A DNA stretch of 64,000 nucleotides from an uncultured Prevotella sp. (GTDB lineage: Bacteria > Bacteroidota > Bacteroidia > Bacteroidales > Bacteroidaceae), in contig CAKPWR010000003.1 in NCBI GenBank assembly GCA_934196725.1, forward strand, positions 7,608 to 71,607. The letters run 5' to 3'. Shown one piece after another: positions 59,683 through 64,000 of the stretch. Every line of letters begins with the position of its first letter. The stretch's first letter is position 1. The notes beneath the pieces are model-generated. The model was not told where the DNA came from. It ran no database searches and was given only the letters and a program-made list of their open reading frames with translations. The position numbers and the translations under genes are program-made.

Positions 59683-60618
59683 TCAACATATAATATCCTG
59701 ATTGACGTCAGCCCAATCATCTACGCCAACATCAAATCCTGCATCACCCTTGTTGTCTCCGCCACTGCCGCCATGCTCCTTATCCGGAACTACAAAGTCG
59801 AAGTCGATGATTAGATGAACATCGCCACGATGACCCGAAATCGGAACAGCGTGAACCTGCTCTGAAACATCCTTCTCCAATACATACGTCTTGCCGGAAC
59901 TGCTCCTGATATAGAGCTTGAAGATATTCCGCTCCCCGCGTTCCTGACTGCAACCGAACGTATAGAAACCGCCTTTCACCTGATTGCCAACCACCGTACC
60001 GCCAAACAGCAAGCGCTCTGATGCGCCGCCTGGCAACCGGTCTTCTGCCATCAGCAGCGAAGCCGACATGCCTGAGAGACTTGCTCTTACATCCGCTATC
60101 CGTTCTATCTGCCGAATGCCGTTCACCTCGTAAGTGTAGCGGCTTACCCTGCTCACCGGATGCAGTGTAATCACCTGCTCGTCAGTGGCTTTGCCCTGCA
60201 CTGAAATCCCGTCTCTAGCATCGCCGCACATCCATGATGGAGTAGTGAAAGCCTGCTCGCCATCGGGTGTTTTCACGTTCCTCGTAAGGGCGGTGAAATC
60301 CCAGTAGCTGTCCGGATTCTCCCAGAGAATGCCGTCGGTGTCATAATTCATGCAGATGGCCTGATAGTCGTTGCCCGGCAACTCAATCTGCTGTCCCTCT
60401 CCGTGTGGGAAGTCGAAAATCCACGGTTCGCCCGTGCCCGTTTTCGGAAAGAAAATCACTCGCATGCCTTCTGGCTTTTCATGATCCGTGAGTCTGCTCC
60501 AGTCGAATTCCACCCTTAGCGGATAGAAGCGTGAAGAGACATAGTGGAACTCTTTATGTTCGCACGATGAGAGAAAGAGGATGAAGAGGAATAGCCAAAA
60601 TGTTCTGACTTTTCTCAT
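59683..60618 (-). CDS. DUF5119 lipoprotein of the fimbrial locus
   Basis: Lipoprotein of 311 residues: signal RKVRTFWLFLFILFLSSC with lipobox Cys19. The body has HYVSSRFYPLRVEFDWSR, PEGMRVIFFPKTG, NDYQAICMNYDTDGI and the closing RGDVHLIIDFDFVVP, which I recognise as DUF5119. These proteins regularly stand between DUF3575 and fimbrillin genes and probably form part of a fimbria-like structure or its anchor. The C-terminus has an acidic, Gly-rich end (VGVDDWADVNQDIIC). The gap of 150 bp to the fimbrillin gene contains the palindrome GCCAATAATTGGC. Confidence 0.85.
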   Translation of the reverse strand: MRKVRTFWLFLFILFLSSCEHKEFHYVSSRFYPLRVEFDWSRLTDHEKPEGMRVIFFPKTGTGEPWIFDFPHGEGQQIELPGNDYQAICMNYDTDGILWENPDSYWDFTALTRNVKTPDGEQAFTTPSWMCGDARDGISVQGKATDEQVITLHPVSRVSRYTYEVNGIRQIERIADVRASLSGMSASLLMAEDRLPGGASERLLFGGTVVGNQVKGGFYTFGCSQERGERNIFKLYIRSSSGKTYVLEKDVSEQVHAVPISGHRGDVHLIIDFDFVVPDKEHGGSGGDNKGDAGFDVGVDDWADVNQDIIC

Positions 60619-60657
60619 TGTTCCTCCATTTTTATTCTGTTATTACTTGATTGCTTA

Positions 60658-61359
60658 CTATCGTTTCTGTTTACACTTCCTTTCTTTTTTAGTTTTCACT
60701 TTCTTTTCGTTCTGATTTTTCTTCCCCAGAAGCCATACCAGCGAAACTTCTGCCTTGGTTGGACCTATCCAGTTGCGCTGCTTGGTAGACTGCCATACAT
60801 AGTAGTCGCCTTCGGGGAGATATTCGTGATAAATTCCACCCCAATAGCCTATACCGATGGTGAAGTCGATGTTCCATCTTCTGGCGATAGGCAGCGAATA
60901 GCCATATTCCGCTGCTGCCACATAGTTCATCTTGTCCCACAGCGTGCCACCGGGCTTTCCACCCATGTAGCCCCGTCCTCCGGTCTCGAAGTCGTAGGTG
61001 AAGATTTGTCCGTATACGCCGATGTGATGACCGGTGAGCGGCTTTCTGCCTGCAGCACTTCCCACCCATTTGCGTATAGCCACATCGCCCCCGTAGGCAC
61101 GCCAGTACCAGTGTCGGGAATCATTGTCCCACCAGCCGTACATCCAGTTGGCGGCAATCGACCATCTTTTACCGAGATCAACCTCCAAACCGATGTTGGG
61201 AATCAACAATGCATCATAGAGCATGTTGGTCTTGACGTTCAGATATAGTGGCTTGGTGGAATCGTTCTTTTCGTACACTTCCTGCGCCTGAAGGCTTCTG
61301 CAGCTGCCCATGCCCAGCAATGCGACGAAAAACAAACATCTAGTCGATTTATGCTTCAT
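60658..61359 (-). CDS. DUF3575 outer-membrane-like protein of the fimbrial locus
   Basis: Exported protein of 233 residues with signal peptide KHKSTRCLFFVALLGMGSCRSLQAQ. DUF3575 marks are LYLNVKTNMLYDALLIPNIGLEVDLGKRWSIAANWMYGWWDND, YWRAYGGDVAIRKWVG and KTLTGHHIGVYGQIFTYDFE-like text, with alternating beta strands as in small outer membrane barrels. A Lys-rich end (KKVKTKKERKCKQKR) is unusual. It is the first gene of the fimbrial set and has a promoter at 61417-61448. Confidence 0.87.
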   Translation of the reverse strand: MKHKSTRCLFFVALLGMGSCRSLQAQEVYEKNDSTKPLYLNVKTNMLYDALLIPNIGLEVDLGKRWSIAANWMYGWWDNDSRHWYWRAYGGDVAIRKWVGSAAGRKPLTGHHIGVYGQIFTYDFETGGRGYMGGKPGGTLWDKMNYVAAAEYGYSLPIARRWNIDFTIGIGYWGGIYHEYLPEGDYYVWQSTKQRNWIGPTKAEVSLVWLLGKKNQNEKKVKTKKERKCKQKR

Positions 61360-61416
61360 TTTTACTTTTCAATCACTGTCTAAATATGTCTTTATATCTT
61401 CGACAGATTCGGGCTG

Positions 61417-61448
61417 CAAAATTATGCAATTATTCCTTATTCTGCAAA
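61417..61448 (-). promoter_or_regulatory. Promoter of the fimbrial operon
   Basis: On the minus strand TTTG (complement of 61445-61448), 20 bp, TAATTTTG (complement of 61417-61424). The -33 box lies inside the first copy of a 32-bp tandem repeat. Confidence 0.65.
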
Positions 61449-61502
61449 AATAATACGTTAATAAATTTAAATTCTGCAAAAATAATACGTTAACAGATTT
61501 AA
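61439..61502. repeat. 32-bp tandem duplication upstream of the fimbrial operon
   Basis: Two adjacent copies beginning ATTCTGCAAAAATAATACGT, 30 of 32 bases identical. Each copy contains CAAAAATA, which on the minus strand is a TATTTTTG box as well as a source of TTTG. Confidence 0.8.
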
Positions 61503-61590
61503 AATGTGTGATTTCTTACTCAAATTGTAATAAATATAGAAATAAGAATAATCACTTCCTCTTTTTACAATAACTGAACTTTCGCATATC

Positions 61591-61726
61591 AGGAAGTTAA
61601 AGGAGTTAAGGAAGTTAAGGAGTTAAGACGTATGTCTTGCTGCTTAAAAACTACGCCGAAAAGACTATTGTCTTAACTCCTCAGCGACCGTAGGGAGCGA
61701 TAACTCCTTTAACTCCTTTAACTTCT
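61591..61726. repeat. GGAGTTAA imperfect inverted repeat
   Basis: Left arm 61591-61629 (AGGAAGTTAAAGGAGTTAAG, ending AGTTAAGAC) faces right arm 61670-61726 (starting GTCTTAACTCC, ending TTTAACTCCTTTAACTTCT). The right arm carries about 20 extra bases (CAGCGACCGTAGGGAGCGA). It lies in the 419-bp divergent gap between the DUF3575 and flippase genes. Confidence 0.75.
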
Positions 61727-61778
61727 GAACTTGCGAAACTTGAATACAATAATATATAAGAAAATACGTTAGATAATT

Positions 61779-63269
61779 ATGGAGAAAAAGAAAACGGATG
61801 AAGAGATAGATTCTGGAAAGAATAGCTATTCTCATATATTGAAATATACCGGTTTGTTTGGAGGTGTGCAGGGACTCAATATTCTTGTTGGCGTAGTAAG
61901 GAATAAATTTACCGCCATGTTCCTGGGACCTTCAGGCATGGGATTGCTGTCTCTTTTCAATTCTACTTCCAATTTCCTTACTTCTGCCACCAATCTCGGT
62001 ATTCCTACGAGCGGTGTTAGGGTAGTTTCTGAGGCTGATGCCCGGAATGGGGTAGACCAGGCGGTTTCGCAAGTCCGAACGCTCAGTTTGCTTTCCGCTC
62101 TTCTGGGTGGTTTCGTCTGCGCCCTCTTTGGACCGCTGCTCAATCTCTTCACCTTTTCGTGGGGCAATCATACCTGGCATTTCGTGCTGTTGGCTCCTAC
62201 AATTTTCTTTACGATATTGGCAGGTGGTGAGACGTCAATCCTCAAGGGGTTGGGCAAGCTGAAGGCATTGGCGGCTCAAGCCTTCCTGCTGGCTCTCCTT
62301 TCTTTGATAGTTTCTGTGCCTATTTACGGATTCTTTGGAGAGAGCGGCATTCTCGCAGTTCTCTTCCTCCTGGCATTTGCACAGTGGCTTCTCGCGTTCA
62401 GGTTTTCTTGCAAGGAGTCACCGTTCCGGTTGTGCTTTTCCAAGATCCAGCTGTTCAAGGCATTCCCAATGATAAGGCTTGGACTCTCGTTTGTCCTGGC
62501 AGGAATGATGAGCAGCGGAGCAGAATTTCTGGTCAGAGCTTTCCTCAATCAGCAGGGCGATTTGGTGGAGGTAGGGCTTTTCAATTCCGGCATTACGCTG
62601 GTCTTGGTGTATGGCGGTATGGTTTTCTCTGTGATGGAGTCCGACTATTATCCCCGCCTTTCTGCGGTGAAGGGGAACGGGAGCGAAACGACGGAGGTGG
62701 AAAATCGTAATCTGATAGTAAACAGACAGTTGGAAATGAATATTCTGCTGATGGGACCTATCATCATTGCCATTATTCTCTTCCTGCCGATAGCCATTCC
62801 ACTGCTGTATAACCGGGAGTTTCTAGGAGTGTTGGGGATGACCCAGATAGCAGCGGCAGGGCTGTTGTTTAAGGCATTTTATATGCCCTTGGAGTATATT
62901 CCGTTGTCCAGGGGCGAGGCTCGCGTATTCCTGGTGCAGGAGAGTTGTTGCGTGGTGCTGCTCATCGTCTCTGAGATTGTCGGCTATCTGCTTTATGGGC
63001 TGGATGGTTTGGGGGCAGGTATTGTTGTAGCATATGCCGTGGAGTCGTTAGGAGTATTCCTCTTTTGCAGAATGCATTATGCCTATCGTCTGAGTTTCCA
63101 GGCATTGAAGTATCTGATTGTCCATATATTGAATTTGATATTGTTGGCGTGTGTGGTATTGTTATGGAATGCAGATTCATGGGGTTATTGGCTGTTGGGC
63201 CTTTTCCTCTGTCTGGATTCCCTGGCGTATAGTTTCTCCAAAATCCATCATTCGCTGAAGCGAAAATAA
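61779..63269 (+). CDS. Wzx-like polysaccharide flippase (O-antigen translocase)
   Basis: Membrane protein of 496 residues with about 12-14 hydrophobic segments, of the MATE/MVF polysaccharide transporter type. The opening SYSHILKYTGLFGGVQGLNILVGVVRNKFTAMFLGPSGMGLLSLFNSTSNFLTSATNLGIPTSGVR is characteristic of the WzxE/O-antigen translocase group. It would flip lipid-linked saccharide units to the outer face of the inner membrane for O-antigen or capsule assembly. The soluble start (MEKKKTDEEIDSGKN) is short. The nearby smalltalk and HU-like genes point to a surface-polysaccharide locus continuing past the window. Confidence 0.9.
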   Translation: MEKKKTDEEIDSGKNSYSHILKYTGLFGGVQGLNILVGVVRNKFTAMFLGPSGMGLLSLFNSTSNFLTSATNLGIPTSGVRVVSEADARNGVDQAVSQVRTLSLLSALLGGFVCALFGPLLNLFTFSWGNHTWHFVLLAPTIFFTILAGGETSILKGLGKLKALAAQAFLLALLSLIVSVPIYGFFGESGILAVLFLLAFAQWLLAFRFSCKESPFRLCFSKIQLFKAFPMIRLGLSFVLAGMMSSGAEFLVRAFLNQQGDLVEVGLFNSGITLVLVYGGMVFSVMESDYYPRLSAVKGNGSETTEVENRNLIVNRQLEMNILLMGPIIIAIILFLPIAIPLLYNREFLGVLGMTQIAAAGLLFKAFYMPLEYIPLSRGEARVFLVQESCCVVLLIVSEIVGYLLYGLDGLGAGIVVAYAVESLGVFLFCRMHYAYRLSFQALKYLIVHILNLILLACVVLLWNADSWGYWLLGLFLCLDSLAYSFSKIHHSLKRK

Positions 63270-63364
63270 TTGACGGTTAAGTTTTGGCTAGGAATAACCG
63301 GAAATCCTTAATGACCTTAATGACCGGATTCATTGGTAAAAAAGAAAACCAAATGACTGGAAAT

Positions 63365-63412
63365 GGCCGCTCCCTCATGATTTCTGAGGTGAGCGGTCGT
63401 TCTGATTTTTTC
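63365..63412. terminator. Bidirectional terminator, flippase/smalltalk
   Basis: GGCCGCTCCCTCATGA pairs imperfectly with TCTGAGGTGAGCGGTC (63365-63399). TTCTGATTTTTTC follows on the plus strand, and the minus side continues into a T-rich stretch. It lies between convergent genes. Confidence 0.7.
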
Positions 63413-63414
63413 TT

Positions 63415-63510
63415 CTAGCCAACACAGCTAGTCACTCCGAGCGTGGTTGCGATTGCCGTCAAGATGCTGATGGCTATCTGCAGCACCATCTTCCATGTGT
63501 CTTTCTTCAT
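63415..63510 (-). CDS. Smalltalk peptide (31 residues)
   Basis: Very short gene encoding MKKDTWKMVLQIAISILTAI followed by ATTLGVTSCVG. It matches the Bacteroidota smalltalk family as I remember it: a charged start, one membrane-like helix and a lipobox-like TSC. These peptides are repeatedly found directly after HU-like DNA-binding protein genes and near N-acetylmuramoyl-alanine amidases, often beside capsule loci. Function unknown. The HU-like gene ends 49 bp upstream. Confidence 0.85.
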   Translation of the reverse strand: MKKDTWKMVLQIAISILTAIATTLGVTSCVG

Positions 63511-63559
63511 AGTCTTTCGAATTTAAAAGGTTAAACAATTTATTTCTTTTGGGGGGAGG

Positions 63560-64000
63560 CTAGAATTCTACCTGGCCGCCACCGCCCTCGCTGCCAGTGC
63601 CACCGGAACTCTCGCTACCACCGGTGTTCTCGCTGCCACCGGTAGACGAACCGCCACCGCTGGTTCCGTCACCGCCTCCCTCCGGAGTGGTTGAGGCATT
63701 GAGGTCAACGCTGGTCTTGCCCTCCTTGATGGCCTTGAGCACAGCTGCCTGAGCACTGCGGCTTGCCACGAGGTTGAACTCGGCGTCGTCACGCAGGTTC
63801 TTGAACTCCTGACCTGGCTCCCACTGCACCTTCACGCCAGTGATGTTCTGCGAGGTGAACTTGTCGGCATCCTCGGCACCCTTTGAGCTGAGCAGGACGG
63901 AGAAGTCACCCAGGTCACCCATACGGATCTTCTTGCCTTCGAGCAGCATCTCTCTCATGCAGTCCACTGCCATGTAGAGGATGGCGCTGATGTCAGCTCT
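63560..64000 (-). CDS. HU-like DNA-binding protein, C-terminal part (runs off the window)
   Basis: The frame is open from the window edge to the stop at 63560, giving 146 residues; the true start lies beyond 64000. RADISAILYMAVDCMREMLLEGKKIRMGDLGDFSVLLSSKG is the HU/IHF-fold middle region of the Bacteroidota histone-like family (HU-like domain with the GxxVxLGxxGxF-type turn), and VKVQWEPGQEFKNLRDDAEFNLV is its end. The last ~45 residues are a low-complexity tail of Gly, Ser and Thr ending QVEF. It is upstream of the smalltalk peptide gene, the usual arrangement. Confidence 0.87.
   Translation of the reverse strand, partial: RADISAILYMAVDCMREMLLEGKKIRMGDLGDFSVLLSSKGAEDADKFTSQNITGVKVQWEPGQEFKNLRDDAEFNLVASRSAQAAVLKAIKEGKTSVDLNASTTPEGGGDGTSGGGSSTGGSENTGGSESSGGTGSEGGGGQVEF

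Overview
The window looks like chromosomal DNA from a Bacteroidota gut or oral anaerobe of the Prevotella/Segatella group. Signs are the Bacteroidota promoter form (TTTG, 19-20 bp, TAnnTTTG) before many genes, mostly weak Shine-Dalgarno sites, a long acidic/basic tail on ribosomal protein S16, a BspA-like leucine-rich repeat protein, a fimbrillin/DUF5119/DUF3575 locus, and an HU-like protein paired with a 31-residue smalltalk peptide. The genus is inferred from protein style, not from a marker gene. No rRNA, tRNA, CRISPR array or transposase gene was found.

Layout. 1-4450: DNA maintenance and cofactor genes (DUF4835, coaBC, exonuclease, dnaN on the minus strand; a divergent DUF3127 protein with an SSB-like tip). 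4451-12650: MFS transporter, NudC, 5'-nucleotidase, a short J-protein, a double zinc-ribbon membrane protein, a GH25 lysozyme-like protein and an unknown protein. 12682-23820: a divergent hexuronate island. NhaC-like transporter, uxaA and a LacI regulator lie on the minus strand; kdgK and eda on the plus strand, followed closely by a very large tandem sensor kinase, its response regulator and a membrane protein. 24034-38000: ABC-F ATPase, BspA-like protein, GH27 alpha-galactosidase, TcdA, RecD2, a GH10-like glycosidase, a PFL/ACT pair and MltG.

38200-48300: a carbohydrate-storage and envelope stretch. It holds a double-CBM20 HAD phosphatase, a LytTR regulator that lacks its phosphoacceptor Asp, a 14-repeat MORN protein, a YhcH-family protein, a eukaryote-like glycogen branching enzyme with a lysine-rich tail, a membrane protein, a TPR protein and a DbpA-like helicase. 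48600-53070: a serine operon (serC, an atypical serA, DUF1015, IMPACT protein) apparently interrupted by an inverted-repeat cassette carrying a four-helix-bundle gene. 53345-58064: uvrB, then bamD, RNA polymerase omega, DUF4293 and rpsP. 58395-61359: a fimbrial operon whose fimbrillin gene is frameshifted. 61779-64000: a flippase, smalltalk and HU-like genes, typical of the edge of a capsule or O-antigen region.

The most notable signals are: (1) the CBM20-CBM20-HAD protein, whose starch-binding-plus-phosphatase architecture recalls laforin, about 4 kb from a GBE1-like branching enzyme; (2) a fused pair of kinase modules, each of which keeps what the other has lost; (3) the LytTR regulator with Ala55; (4) the inverted-repeat cassette in the serine operon; and (5) two families of GC-rich palindromic repeats found only between convergent genes.
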